From: Pezizomycotina sp. ARF18
Lineage: Eukaryota > Ascomycota
Reading direction: 5' to 3'
Assembly (NCBI GenBank): GCA_002224055.1
Contig: AZLU01000004.1
Location: 182,735-246,734, forward strand
Length of the DNA stretch: 64,000 bases
Shown: positions 21,791 through 34,293 of the stretch, piece after piece
Position numbering within the stretch: the stretch's first letter is position 1
Layout: every line of letters starts with the position of its first letter
The notes under the pieces: generated by a model
The model's input: the letters and a program-made list of their open reading frames with translations, nothing else
Database searches by the model: none
What the model was told of the DNA's origin: nothing
Program-made: the position numbers and the translations under genes

Positions 21791-24700
21791 ATCGGGGTCG
21801 CGGTTGAAGAAAAGTCGTGATGTTCATTTTTTGGTGTTTTGGTTTTCTGGTGTTGACATAGAAAAGATGAGAATTTTTCGCGTGCAGTAAACAGTGTTTA
21901 CAACACCAAACCCCATTTAAATACTTAAGTATGAGTAAACCTTAGAGCCTGAGATCTCAGCCTGTTGTATTCCCGTTAGTATATTGTAATACCAGTTCGT
22001 AACATGCCCTGCAGTAGTAATAATAAAAATAACTCATTTATCTCATGATACCAGATAATATCTCTGGGTATCCGCAAACTTGTTACGTTAATTCAACCTG
22101 ATAATACTGTTTATTTTCAACGATATATTGAAGATTTTTACTTTGTGTAAGATGTCTCAACATTCTCGACAAGATATATCGCAAGGGTCCCTGAATCATC
22201 GAGATTATACTCAACAAACCTTACCGGCGTAATGTATCTCCACGACACCTTGCTCGTTTTCGCCCTGTCAACTCAGCGCGAGCGCGATCGTGCCGGGGCC
22301 CATACCTGTCACGATCACATGATACCAGAATACAGCGGTAATGCTTGGAGTAAGCAGTAAGACTTCATCTGTAGCCAAAAATCACCAGATAAGCTCCTAA
22401 GAATAGAAGATTGGGTTCCGCGACCATATCGCTTATCTCATGCCTTCGGCGATAGTCATTGCACAGAACTGTCTACCTATCCACTGGGAACGCAAAGCCA
22501 TATCACGTTCTTGGCGATAGGCTGGTAAATACTCAGAAGATAAGAGCTTACGCTTACGATCTGGGATGACGTGCTTTGTCCCGGTACGCTTTATAGATGA
22601 TAAAAATTCTGCAACTCGCCTATAGCGAACGATTTGTTATATTCGCGGAGTTGGTGCTGTTTCTTCACGGTCACTTGTGGCACGTTTTTATACGCCTATG
22701 GCCTAGGTTCCTGGAAGCGAAATATTGTCTTGCTATATATCCAACACACTGTGCTCAACCTTGCAATATCACGACGGGCGCTATACCGGTATAACCAGTA
22801 CTGATGAGAGGTTAAATTGGTATAGCTCTACTAGAACGTACGCACAATTATGAGTATAAGTGGAGACTCTGAATGATCTACTGCTGAGCAGTATATATTA
22901 ATACATCGAAGTCTGCGAGCCAAAGCAAGAAGCTTCGAAGCCAAGGGTTCATTCCAAATCCTACCAGCTCTAGAGCTTCCTAAGCATGGGCTCCACAAGC
23001 TCATCAGGGGCATAATCCAACGAAAATATTGTAAAATGTATATTATACACAACCATCGACCCAATACTCATGTGTAGTCTTGTTGGGGGATACTGTTCAT
23101 TCTTAAAGATAAAAAATATGCGCTGGCAGGCACGGGCCCGAAGTAGCAGCGCAAACTTTTAGTAGTATTTTAAAAATCGAAGAGCGTCCCCAGCTCAGAC
23201 TGTCTCATGTGGTAGATAAAGGTACATAGAGCCCTTGAGTCTTTATATAGAGATATATTAAAAACAATGCCTATATACTTCTTATATCTAGAACTAGCTC
23301 TATATCATAGATATTTGGAATGTTTTGCAGCCCGTACAATATCAATATCGTAAAACAAATGCATCCAGTCTTACAAGGGTTTTCTGATATAATCTGGTTA
23401 ATAATATTAGTGTATATTTAAGTTTTTTTTTTTTTTTTTTTTTTTTTTTTGTATCGTGACTCCGTTCGACGGACCAGAGATAAAAATAAATAAAAATGTC
23501 CATTTTTATTTTGACACTTTTATTATTATTATTTTTTTTTCCAAACAAGGGAAACTCTGTCAGCAACTCACAAAGGTCTCCTCACTCAATTTCTTCACCC
23601 TCCAGCTACAGCTTTTCTTCATCTTATGTTTCGATCTCCAGAAACCCGGAGCTACTCGTATTCCAATCTATAAAGTACTTTATCACTTCATTGCCTCCAA
23701 GAGGCCGGAATTCAATCCCTTTCTATCGATAGTTCCTTCTTCTCGCAAGTCTTCTGCAACCCCGCCTCTGCCGTGCCCCTCTCCAGCTCAAACCTTCGTC
23801 GCACTTTCGCTCGCACTTTCGCTCGCACTCTCGTTTATACCAGATCGTCGTTTGGACTCGGATAGCGGACCCGGAAGAAGCCGCAATTCACGGCGATTGC
23901 CGTTTTCGACTTGCGATCAGACCAAATTGTACATCCGGCCATGCTGCCACATTACGTCGTTCGTTGTTTCAACTTTTTTCAGGCACAAAGGAGCTATCTC
24001 CACAAAATCTGAACCAAAGAACGATGCCCACGTACTTATAATGGAGAATCGGTATCTCGGCTTTTCGAAATTTGGACGATGCCTTTCGTAGGGCTTTCTT
24101 TGGGATTTAAATCATGGATTGCGGTTGGGCTGGAATAAGGTGATTTAAAACATTGTTTCAACCTAGGTATTCGCGCCCAGAAGACGACCACTCACCTTTG
24201 CATCCAGAAATGTCGCATCTGTATTGAGATTTGACCTAAGAGCTAACGAAATGAAAGACAATACAAGTCAGGACGGAGACAAGCCGAATGGGGATTTAGC
24301 CCTGTTCCGCGTCTAGAACTGCGACTAGTGATCCTATCCGCGCCATGATGGTGGCTGGCCACAGTGGTTTCGCCAAATGGTGCACATGCTAGGCATTAAG
24401 GCACCTGGTTGGCTGAGCTCCTGGGAGCTGAACTTTGACAAATTGGAATGACAGAAAACAACTCCTGCACCAAGAAATCAAGAGTCTTTTTTTTCTGTTT
24501 ATTTTACTCCATCAGGCACGACACGGGTTAGAACGGTGGTGGCCTCAAAAGCAAGACCCACCGATGATTTCTCGGGGTTTCCTGTTTTTCTTTTCCTTTA
24601 TTTTCCCTTTCCCTTTTCATTGTGATCATTTCCATCTTCTTTCACTTTGTTTTTCTTTATTTCATCGCAATAGGGATCCATCTTCAGATCCAAGGAGAAG

Positions 24701-25720
24701 GAGATTCCGTGTTTTCTGGTCGATGGAAACACCATTCTGGTGAGGCGAGTTCATTGCTCCGCGCTGGGCAAGGATAACTAAAGGACGCTAAACAATCAAC
24801 AAAAAAGGCAGCGAAAGCAGTAGATCAAACAACTCAAGCTGCAGGATCGAAACCCCCATCACGGAACCAAACCAGAAAAAAAAAAAAGATCCTTTCCCGC
24901 TGTGAAAGCACATGAGTCTCTAGACGTTAAAAACAAAGATATCTTGCTCCCTTCCAAACGGTTTCCATCCGTCACTGACATCGATAGTCTCCTCTTTCCA
25001 AGTTCGATATCTCTTCCCCCCTTGTACATCCAACCAAAAAACGGAGTCACTCTTTCTCTCTAAATCGGCTGTATCTCTCCAAAAAAAAAAAAAAAAAAAA
25101 AGGTTACAGTGGGAAAATTTTCTCTTAGTATTATTTCTCACCTCTCAGCAAGGCAGCTACTTTTTCTTCCCATCCCTCAGCAAGATAATTCTCCGCAAAA
25201 GTCTTGGATTTTCTTCTGCATTCTTCTCCCCTTCTTCACTTTCCCTTTCCTGATTTCCCTCAAGAACCTGCCTGCAGGCCATTTTGGAATTGAATATCCT
25301 TTATAACTATAATTTACGTTATATTATTTTAGAATTTTCGTCACTTGGAAGTTCGCCCAGAGTTTATTCACATTTCCCGCCGCATCCGAGTTCGGGGGTC
25401 TAGTTCCGCGCTGAACCTCGTCTGGCCCTCTTCAATTACAATTTGCGATTAATTTTTAATTTTCTTTATTGACTTTCTTATATTGACTGTCGTCTGCGGC
25501 GTTTGCTCTGGACTGTCATACCAGGTTCGTTTTTCGTTTCGGTTTTGTTCAATTGTACGCTTGTGGTATACTTTTTTCTTTTTATATATCCTTTTTACTA
25601 GCTCGTTGAGTTTTTTTTTTTTTTTTTTTTTTTTTTCTCCTTTTAAGCTGTGTGTCAATATTTTCTCTCTGCATATTCTTTTTTTTTCTGCTTCTTTCGA
25701 CTCGGTCATTGTTTCCGGTA
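21791..25720. other. Intergenic DNA upstream of the cyclin gene
   Basis: Nothing recognisable to about 23.4 kb. From a T28 tract (23423-23450) onward the + strand becomes strongly C/T-rich, as fungal promoters and leaders are. The tract includes a 12-bp tandem repeat (TCGCACTTTCGC, about 2.7 copies near 23799-23832), an A21 tract (25081-25101) and a T26 tract (25611-25636). A 211-codon open frame at 23456-24091 lacks an ATG start and owes its length to pyrimidine richness. This is probably the promoter and 5' UTR of the cyclin gene. Confidence 0.55.
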
Positions 25721-25739
25721 CCTTGGAAATTTTCCAAGG
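25721..25739. promoter_or_regulatory. Perfect dyad upstream of the cyclin start
   Basis: CCTTGGAAA-T-TTTCCAAGG is a perfect 9-bp inverted repeat with a one-base centre, ending 67 bp before the ATG. It could be a binding site for a dimeric regulator or an RNA hairpin in the leader. The binding factor is unknown. Confidence 0.5.
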
Positions 25740-25755
25740 CCGCAAGGGTGAGGGG

Positions 25756-25763
25756 TTTAAATA
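25756..25763 (+). promoter_or_regulatory. TATA-like box TTTAAATA
   Basis: AT-rich box 43 bp before the cyclin ATG, flanked by GGGG and CCCC. The short distance makes it uncertain whether it is promoter or leader sequence. Confidence 0.3.
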
Positions 25764-25806
25764 GTCCCCTTGGGTCCACGTTTCTCATTTTATCTCTTCC
25801 GGTCCA

Positions 25807-27178
25807 ATGTCTGCCATAAGCACCTTAGATCAGTCTCAACCACGCCACCGCACTCCACCACTACGGATCGCCGCCGTCCCATTCTTCCCTTCGACCTCCT
25901 CCAGGACTTCCACGACGGCGAGCGCAAGCCCCAACCTCAAGCGCCAGCGGAGTTTGCAGAATGCTCCCGCTGGGACTGCGGGATCTGAGAACCCTATCCC
26001 TGCTTCGCCCAGGGTAGCAGCACTCTCGGGTAGCGCGGGCTCGAAGCGGAGTTCGCGGGACTATTCACGGCGAAGCGGTGGCGGGAGCGCAGCCAGTGCC
26101 AACTCGTCGCCACGCACGAAAAGTTCACCTCAAATGAGAAGGACGACAACACCCCGACACGCTGCCAGCACCCCACCGCAGCCTCCTCCACCGCAGCAGC
26201 AGCAGCAGCAACCTCCAAGCTCCAGTATCGAAGGTGTCGATGCGACACTAGCATCTACCGGCATAGCGTCCCCCACGAAGCGAGCCAAATCGGAAATGTC
26301 GAAGAAGATACTGCCCCGGGAGTACTATATGTGCCCAATGACCGACCTAGTAATCCTAATAAGCGATATGCTCAACGAATTGGTGTCGCTTAACGATGAC
26401 ATACCTCTGACACATGGCGGGTTGACAAGATTTCACAGCAGGTTCGTATCTATTGTTTGCTTTACTTCCCCTTAAACTTGCCACTTCCCATTTTCCGGGG
26501 TTCGATCATTCCTCAATACCGATTGCTAATCAACTTCCGCTAAACGTGTAGAGCTCCACCGACTATCTCCATTCACGACTACCTTCATCGTATCATGGTG
26601 CACACGACTCTCGAAGCTTCAACAATTCTCAGCATGGTCTACTACATCGACCTCCTATCGAATCATTACCATCCTTACAATCTCCTCGCTAACCGTTCAC
26701 CGCTTCCTTATCACCGCCGCTACCGTTGCATCGAAGGGCCTCTGCGACAGCTTCTGCACCAACAATTTCTACGCCCGAGTTGGAGGAGTGAGCCTTCGGG
26801 AGCTGAACGTACTGGAGCTTGAGTTCCTGGGGCGTGTGAAGTGGCGAATCGTCCCTAGGGCGAGGACTCTCCAGGAGTACTACCAGAGCCTTATTGCTAG
26901 GATGAGCGGTGGTTGGGAAATCGAGCCTTTGTCGGACAGACCTGTTGCACCGGTCGGCGGACTGACGGCACTCGAGCGGCTGCCGTAACTGGACTGGCGG
27001 ACTGGGGCTCTACCATGAACCATATACCCTCGGTGCGGAAGCCACCACGCCGCGAACAGCTACTGGGTCGGTTTCCAACTCTTCCAGCGCCTTCTCGAGT
27101 GATCTCTCGAGCGATAACTCGAACCACGGCGGAGATGCCGGTGATTCTGACAGCGAGCTTAGGGACGAACCAGGCTAA
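25807..27178 (+). CDS. PREG/Pho80-like cyclin (phosphate-signalling CDK partner)
   Basis: Pho80-type cyclins (PREG in Neurospora) pair with a Pho85-type CDK and repress phosphate-starvation genes in the nucleus. Exon 1 (25807-26441) encodes a Ser/Pro-rich tail of about 170 residues with a six-Gln run, then KILPREYYMCPMTDLV and LTRFHSR. The intron (26442-26551) is GT-AG with a GCTAAAC branch site. Exon 2 opens with APPTISIHDYLHRI and VYYIDLL. The cyclin box continues one frame over as ISSLTVHRFLITAATVASKG, FYARVGGVSLRELNVLELEF and RVKWRIVP. Loss of one C and one T near 26672-26680 restores Tyr-Pro-Ser-Phe-Thr-Ile-Ser-Ser. A final frame change near 26980 leads to an acidic Ser-rich tail ending DSELRDEPG at 27178, about 421 residues in all. 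It is convergent with glycogen phosphorylase. Confidence 0.88.
26442..26551 (+). other. Intron of the cyclin gene
   Basis: GTTCGT donor after ...CACAGCAG and CGTGTAG acceptor, with GCTAAAC 10 bp upstream of the acceptor. Splicing joins FHSR to APPTISIHDYL in phase, matching the continuous PREG-family sequence. Confidence 0.85.
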
Positions 27179-28734
27179 CGTACATGTTTCCGGGACGGCC
27201 CTGGTTCGGTTCATCTTTTCTCTTTTCATATTCTCCTTACCTTACTTTTATATCTATTACCTTGCCTGCATGATGAAGTATTTCATTGTTCACTTCAATA
27301 TTTCTATTCTTTATACTTTTTTACATGATATATAATGGTTTTTTGTGTGTGTGTTGTATACTCCATCTTCACATGTCAATATCTTCATTCTTGTACCTTT
27401 TTAATTATATTTCCTTATCACTAGACTTCTTTTCTTTTATTTTCGCGCGCGGCGTACAATGTTTTTTCTAGCAAAGCAAGAAAGTGGAAAGTCATTGGAG
27501 GATTTTCGGGTTGGATTCCATGATTGTTCAAAGCATGGCATTATCGTTTTTATTTTTTTCTCTTCATAACCAAATACCCTACATATCTCCTTACTTTGAT
27601 ATTTACTTTGTTATATACTATTAATGTCTATATTTATTGATTTGTCCAAGAGTGCAAAGGTCATATGACCGCTTTTTTCTTTTGCTGTTTTGAATCCTCG
27701 TCAAAAGTGGACTGAAGAAAAAGATATCGATGGCATTCGCATTCGCATTACTTTTTTTTAGGCGACGGAAAGCTTCATACGTAAGTATAAGCCCTAGTCG
27801 CGTAGACCCATTGGTGAAACTTTGTCTTTCCTTTTCCCTTTTCTTTTGACATGCACCAGCCCTGATTCCATAAAATCCTTCCTCTCTCTCTCTCTCGTAG
27901 ATACATGTATGATCGATCATACCGCTTTTCGGCTATACCATCCTACTTTTTCTCTTTATCCTAAAAAAAAAAAAAAATTTTTTTTTTTCAGAAGGACAGC
28001 TTGGCTTTGGGGAATCCCTGATAGCAATACGTATACGGTAAATAAATACCTTCAAAGGCAAGGATATGTAGAGCCGCCCAGAAATATTCGCTGTCCTGTC
28101 CAGGAAAATAATACGATTCTCGAAATTTTTAAATTTTGTCTCGTGCCCACGTGTGCAAGGGCTTCCTATAAAATACAACAAAAAAAAAGCCTCTTCTCCG
28201 CGGAGGGTGACGTCTCGCGGTCTTTTTTTTTTTTTTATAACCATTTCCATATCATAATTACTTCTTTCTTTTCCAGGGAGCCCCGGTGTGTCGCGAGTCG
28301 CGCAAATAAGTTTGCGATAAATTTACCGGGTTGCTTCCTTTCACGATACGAAATACTTTACCGTATAACGGTGCCGCTGGTTGCATCTTATATTCGCTCA
28401 AATATATCTCTCGTCGATACCCTTTCCCGGTATATTTTTCATATGCTGGCAGGGAGTTCATGGTCTTCTTTCTTTTCTTGGAAAATTTTCATTGAACACA
28501 CTATCCTGTCTCTCTTTTATTCATTCGTTCTAAAAGAATGTTATAATATCAACAGGTTTTTTGCATAAGATTCGAATCCCCCGAACAGGGTTCTAGCCGT
28601 TCCTAGTCCAGCTTATGAACAAAGAGAACATAAAAGAAACAAAAGATTCTTTTTTTCAGAAACAAAGTGGGAATATTTTTTTTTTTGCCTTTCAAAGAAA
28701 ACAGAAAATCAAATGAATGTCATGCATGCTTTTT
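27179..28734. other. Convergent intergenic region, pyrimidine-rich
   Basis: Lies between the 3' ends of the cyclin gene (+) and glycogen phosphorylase (-). The + strand is T/C-rich with a TC repeat (about 27882-27897), an A15-T11 tract (27963-27988) and a single CACGTG at 28148-28153. The 248-codon open frame at 27822-28568 has biased, low-complexity composition and no family motif. I see no gene. Confidence 0.6.
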
Positions 28735-31700
28735 TCAAACGCCCTTCTCATTCTTAACTTCAGAAGGCTCAATGTTCCAGATAGTATCGGCGTACTCATT
28801 GATCGCCCTGTCGGAGCTGAAGAAGCCCATGGCCGCAACGCTCATGATGGACTTGTTGGCCCAAGCGTCTTGGTCCCTGAAAGCTTCGTCGACGAGTTTT
28901 TGAGTCGCGAGATAGCTCGCGAAGTCGTCCGAGACCAAGTAGTCTGTAATCATAAGCATCGTTAATACTTGACTTCCTCGAAGATTCAGTCGAGAGAATG
29001 GACTTACAATCGCCACCAGTGGTGAGAGCGTTTATTAGGCACTGAAGACATTAGCGTCGCCAAATGTTCCCTTCTCAATCTCGTCGCAAACTTTGTGCAG
29101 TTCCGGGTCCATCTTGTAATCAGTCCCGTATGTGTGCCTGTGCCTAAGCTCGTCGACATCCTCCGCGAGGTGGCCGAAGAGGAAGATCCTGTCTTCGCCA
29201 ATTTCGCGGGTGATCTCAATGTTTGCACCGTCGCAAGTTCCAATGATAAGGCCGCCGTTGAGGACGAATTTCATGTTACTCGTTCCAGAAGCTTCCGTTC
29301 CAGCAGTAGAAATGTGCTCACTGATATCGGATGCGGGACAGATTATTTCCGCCTTGCTGACATTGTAATCCTCAATGAAGACAACCTTGAGGAGGTCACA
29401 ATATCGGAATCCGAATTGACTACTTCCGAAACGGCGGTGATCAAGCGGATAATAGTTTTGGCCTAAATTTCTTGGTTAGCCTGTACACTTTACCAACTAT
29501 AATCCTAGGAAGTATTTACCATCCAGTAACCAGGAGCAGCCTTGCCACCGAAGATAGAAACTCTTGGCTGCTGCTTCTTACGCTCTTCCGGCGACATCTC
29601 CTTCAGGCCAGATACCTGTGGATAACACCGAAATGTTCATCTGCTGACGCTTATACTCGTGAATTCTCTTGACCTGGATGTCAAAGAGCGCGCCGGGGTT
29701 GACTAGAATTCCAGTAGTATTCTTGATGTGCTTGGCGAGACGAAGCTTGTTCTGATATTTTATATCCATCCACTAACAAATATAAACGGATTAGTAAATT
29801 TCATATATGAAGTTCACGCCACTTTCACGCATACCTCTCTCTGGAACTCTTGGTCATCCGCAAATGGCTCCAAGCCCGACAACAAGCTCAGGTCTTTGAG
29901 GAAATCATATCCTCCTAGCTTCTCAGCAATCAAAGACGACAATTTCGGGTTGGCCTGGTGCAGCCAGCGTCTAGGGGTAACTCCATTCGTGACATTGGTG
30001 AACTTGTCCGGGCCAAAGACGAGCACAAAATCCTTGAAGATAGTGGCCTTGATCAGATCAGAGTGGAGCTCAGCAACACCGTTGACCTTCTTTGAACAAT
30101 GATGGCCAGGTAAGCCATGCGAATGACTTGCGGTTCGATTCCTCAATGATCGATACCCTTGAAAGGAGCCCACGATCTTTGGGGAATCTACGCTCAACAC
30201 TCTGAAGGAAGAAAAGATTGATGTCGTAGATGATCTGCAGGTGGCGAGGGAGTAAATGCTGGAACAGCGGGACGGACCATTTCTCGAGAGCCTCCGGGAG
30301 AACCGTGTGGTTAGTGTAGCCGAAGGTGTTTGTAACGACTGCAAAGTAGGCAAGACGATTAGTATATTGCCTTAGAAACTGTGATAATCAAGTCTACTCA
30401 CTATGCCAAGCTTCATCCATTCCAATTGCTCGATATCGACGAGGATCCTCTGCAACTCTACAATAGCCAACGCAGGATGAGTGTCGTTTAGCTGAATAGC
30501 AACTTGGTCTGGGAAGTCGGACCAAGGACGTTGCGTCTTTTTGAACCTTCTCACAATATCATATAGCGAAGCAGCTACCCAGAAGTATTGCTGCTTGAGA
30601 CGAAGCTCCTTTCCAACGTCGATGTTGTCATTGGGTAGAGCACGGCCGAGATCGTCTCAGCACGTTGCTGGTCCCTCACGGAGCTTTCGTAGTCTCCGGA
30701 ATTGAACTTTTGGAAATCGAATTCACCCTGCGCGGGTTTACTCGACCAGAGACGAAGGTTGTTCGTGTTCTCCGTACCATATCCAGGAACTTTTCATCAC
30801 AGAAAAAATGTTAGTCAAAAATTTCAGTTTTAAGTAGACGTGGTGTGCCATACTTGGAACATCATAAGCAACGGCGTGAACAACTTCTCCTCCCTCCCAG
30901 ACGGCCCTCGTTTGGCCATCATCAGCATGAGCCTTCCGCACATAACCGCAAAACATGATATCAACGGTGATTTCGTGACGGGGGAACTCCCAAGGATTGA
31001 AGTCGAGCCAGTAGTCCGGAACTTCAACTTGGTAACCGTCGATAATCTCCTGCTTGAAGATACCTGCGAGGCGAGTCAGCACCCAAATAAAATGCGGCAA
31101 TTATTCTACAGACTTACCATATCGGTACCGCAATCCGTAACCCCAAGCTGGGTAGTTCAATGATGCGAGACTGTCAAGGAAGCACGCTGCAAGTCGACCA
31201 AGACCGCCGTTACCCAACGCAGCGTCGTGTTCCTGCTCCAACATGTCTTCAACGCGGAATCCCAGCTCCTCCATGCCCTCTACACACAAAGGTTTGACAA
31301 TTAGTAAGGCGCTCGGCATTAGATTTATCTATATCAACTGAGTTAGGTCTGCCAGGATCTTTACCTCGAGCAATATCCTTGACACCAGTGTTTAACATGG
31401 CGTTGTCGAGGTCCTTCCCATCAAGAATTCCAAGGAAAGATCTATCGGTCTTTGCATCAGTAAAATGGTTTAGCCCAAGATTGGAAAGCTTTGAATTGAA
31501 GGGTTGAGGCTTCATACAGTAAACACGCTTCTGATCCACTTGTGTCTGATGTTGCTGTGTCTTGTTCCACGCGACGATGAGTCGATCCCTCAACGTCAGC
31601 GCGGCGCTAGAATATGCAGCTCTACATGGTAAAAATGTTTAGTATGCATGCCATAGCATTTGTGATAATGAACATATTTGAGTGACTTACGTTTCATCGC

Positions 31701-32214
31701 AATTGTACAGAGAACGAGCAAGAGTCGTCTCCACGTGGCGTACAATCTCTTTCTGTGGAAACAATTAGCTATCCAGCTTCAGTATTGAGGGCCTTGATAA
31801 TCTGACGTACCTGAAACTCTTCTTTGGAGGAGAACTCTGTCGCAGCCTGTAGATGAAGTTAGATAACACAAATTTCCTTCTGCCATATCATTTAAAGCCT
31901 CAATTTTTGCTAGAGAGCTAGGAAGCTTATGCACATACGAATTTTCGCCACCTGTAGACGGAAAATTGACGGAATTAGAAAAAAAAAGCAACGTAATTTC
32001 GCGTTATTTTAGCTCCCCAGGGGACGGATTAGAGCTGCAAAAAGCTCAACTCACTTCTCTCTCAGAGGCTGAGGGATGCTCGCTTCGATTGTCTTGATTT
32101 CCCTCGTGCCGAAACCGGTGGCAGTTCTCTTGTGGCGAGGGTGTTTAGTGAAGTCTGATCAATGATGCCATGATCAATAAGACCGGGAGAAGGTGGAGTT
32201 TGAATAGTCGACAT
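28735..32214 (-). CDS. Glycogen phosphorylase (GT35, PLP-dependent)
   Basis: Cytosolic enzyme releasing glucose-1-phosphate from glycogen. I trace 13 exons and 12 GT-AG introns from ATG 32214 to the stop at 28735. The N-terminus carries [17 protein letters not shown], aligned with the region holding the regulatory phosphothreonine of the yeast enzyme. Then follow [88 protein letters not shown] and the PLP-lysine motif [16 protein letters not shown]. Reading frames shift at ten places, each explained by one missing base, usually in a C, G or T run (for example LYPND, IEESNP, NIFGV, VFSALIN). With those ten bases the protein is 880 residues, usual for fungi, and all intron phases agree. A possible 5' UTR intron begins with GTAAGT near 32347. 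Divergent from the HNH gene. Confidence 0.95.
31939..31951 (-). other. 13-nt microexon of glycogen phosphorylase
   Basis: Exon 2 consists only of GTGGCGAAAATTC. It completes a Lys codon split after exon 1 (ends 32055) and encodes Trp-Arg-Lys-Phe before exon 3 (31846-31811, 36 nt). The flanking introns, 32054-31952 and 31938-31847, have GTGAGT/ACAG and GTATGT/ACAG ends and CTAAT/CTAAC branch sites. The spliced product [20 protein letters not shown] matches the family alignment length without a gap. Confidence 0.8.
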
Positions 32215-32928
32215 TTTGCTCAATCCTTGTCTTGGTCAGTAAAAGTCTCGTTCGGACAGGCACTGCTACCTGTCAACTTCTTCCGGAGCTTCACCAGCAA
32301 TGGTAGCAAGAGCTTGGCAGATCCGAGAAACCAAAAGGACACTTACAAAGCCGTCTCCAAACTATAAATGATAGTTCTTTTTCTTTCCTGCAGTGTCCTT
32401 TAGCTCAATATGCTTAAAAACAGCACCAAAGAATGTCGAGCAGAGAGGTCTATAGACTTCAAGACGGGAAAGGACTGGAAAACAGCAGCGACAAGGACGA
32501 GAGAAGAGGAGAAGAATTTTCCACTGGAAAAAAAAAAAAAAGAAAGAGGAGAAAGGATAAAAGGGTGAAAAAAAGAAAGGAAGAAAAACGACAATGACAG
32601 ACAGAGCTGCGTCTCGAACTTATTATATACGGAAAGGGAAGTACTAAGTACCTGTGTAGAATACCTTTTTAATGCAACGCTGCTTTGTTGTCAGCTCGAC
32701 AGCAAATTGATTTTGTTCGATAAAGAGTAGTAAGTAGAAACGTGTGTATACTGCAGCTTCGGACGCCTTATCAACAAAAATAATACTAACCGACTTACTT
32801 GCTTTTGCTGTGCGGTGATGATGAAAATTGATTGGGGCAATTGACGGCGGAGAATGGCGAAATAAATTTTATTTTATTACTTTATTATTATTATTTTTAA
32901 TTTTTTTTTTAATTTATTTATTTATTTT

Positions 32929-32950
32929 CTGCTGCTGCTGCTGCTGCTGC
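32929..32950. repeat. (CTG)7 trinucleotide repeat
   Basis: Seven uninterrupted CTG units outside any recognised coding region. Confidence 0.95.
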
Positions 32951-32983
32951 ATATCAATTGTTGGGGGAGGAGGGGTAGCTCTG

Positions 32984-33008
32984 TCTATCTATCTATCTAT
33001 CTATCTAT
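32984..33008. repeat. (TCTA)6 tetranucleotide repeat
   Basis: Six uninterrupted TCTA units, 34 bp after the CTG repeat. Confidence 0.95.
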
Positions 33009-33381
33009 GAGATGGAGGGTAATAACAGCCAACCAGCTGCCATTTACGTATTACCTCGTACCACTCACCACCAACAATCTATCTCCATCTACCTGCAAGC
33101 TACATCATCGATAGAAAAGCTACATCCTTACTTACAGCCAATTCATTCCAACAGCCTTATTTATTTTAATCATTATAGCAATAATAGTTTAAAAAAAAAA
33201 AAAAAAAAAAAAAAAGAGAGCTCGAGCACCATCTTTTCAGTCTTCTGGGACAGATCCTCGATCTCTGTTCATGCTCGCCTTACGAGCTTCTTCTTTTCTG
33301 CGGTAAACGCGCCATCTGCTTTCAATTCGACGCCGCCATCGAGCTCCGACCTTTATCAAAAATATATCCAAAAATTACGAA

Positions 33382-33397
33382 ATGCATGCATGCATGC
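33382..33397. repeat. (ATGC)4 palindromic repeat
   Basis: Four ATGC units; the repeat is self-complementary. Confidence 0.9.
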
Positions 33398-34002
33398 GTC
33401 GTACCACACGCGGAGACGAATATCTACAATAGCTCTTTCATCGCACGACCTCAAAGGATGAGGTCTCATTTTTCCTTACGGCTGACTATCCATTAACAGC
33501 TAAATAAGAGGTCTGAAGAGGAAGCAAAGGAAACACCAAATTCTTTAAACGATCGCGACCGATGCAGCAAGGAGTATTCGAGTTCGCGTTACCCCCAAAG
33601 CACGGAAGTAGGACAATCCATGCAACTGTGGAGCTAAAACCGCATGGTTAAAATATGGGATCACGAAATTGCGATATCCATTCAAAGTCCAACCCGAAAG
33701 AAAAATTGGCTAGCTCTTTTTTTTTTTTTTTTTGTAGACCACTTTGGGAAATCATAATTTTAAAAAAAAAAAATTTTTTTTTGGCAAAAAATTCTAGAAA
33801 ATAAGAAATAATATTCATTATTTATTTATTTCATTTCGCCGTGTAGTAATCGTGAAGCTGAAGATATTTTTGGCAATATATTTTTTTTTCTTGCAAACTA
33901 AAATACCAACCCCAAAAGTAATACCACCAAAAACACCATCAGAAACTTGAGCCTTCCCACGTTGCCTGAGGATCGCTCTAATCCCTCTCAAATTATTTTC
34001 AG

Positions 34003-34260
34003 GGAAGAACAAAAATGACGTCGACACGCTCCGCCACGTCGACGGAGTTTCCAGAGTCAACGAAGAAGAGGATACGAGGTGGGAGGAAGATTCGGACCGG
34101 ATCAAATGTGTCGCTTGTGGGAGTATGGAGGTATCGAGTACTGTCGTGTCATTGCGGAGAAGAGTCGCGATGATGTAAGCGAGTGGACATTTTTCTCAAC
34201 TGTGGATTGCTTTTTACTCAAAGACTGATCGGGATTACCTTTCATTCTTTCCTTTTCTTC

Positions 34261-34293
<33 letters not shown>

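Larger units (their letters stand above)
32215..33900. other. Divergent intergenic region with simple repeats
   Basis: Shared 5' region of glycogen phosphorylase (-) and the HNH gene (+). The minus-strand leader of the phosphorylase is C/T-rich (about 32440-32600). The region contains a (CTG)7 repeat, a (TCTA)6 repeat, (ATGC)4, an A25 tract (33191-33215) and an A12-T9 tract (33762-33782). No gene is seen. Confidence 0.6.

Noticed and set aside
23456-24091. 211-codon open frame upstream of the cyclin gene
   Set aside because: It lacks an ATG start, has C/T-rich low-complexity composition that naturally lacks stops, and shows no family motif. More likely promoter/leader DNA.
28148-28153. CACGTG (Pho4-type site) near the cyclin gene
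   Set aside because: It lies downstream of both convergent genes, not in a promoter, and a single hexamer is expected by chance.
27822-28568. 248-codon open frame between the cyclin and glycogen phosphorylase genes
   Set aside because: Pyrimidine-rich strand with few stops, Phe/Ser/Leu/Ile bias, poly-A/T tracts inside, no recognisable domain.
29095-29466. Plus-strand open frames over glycogen phosphorylase exons, and similar ones over GID5 and ERG4
   Set aside because: They are antisense shadows of GC-richer coding exons on the minus strand.
30132-30145. tRNA T-loop-like sequences (GGTTCGATTCC at 30132, similar at 11284 and 26503)
   Set aside because: No matching acceptor, D or anticodon stems around them. 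The first lies inside a phosphorylase exon and the third in the cyclin intron.
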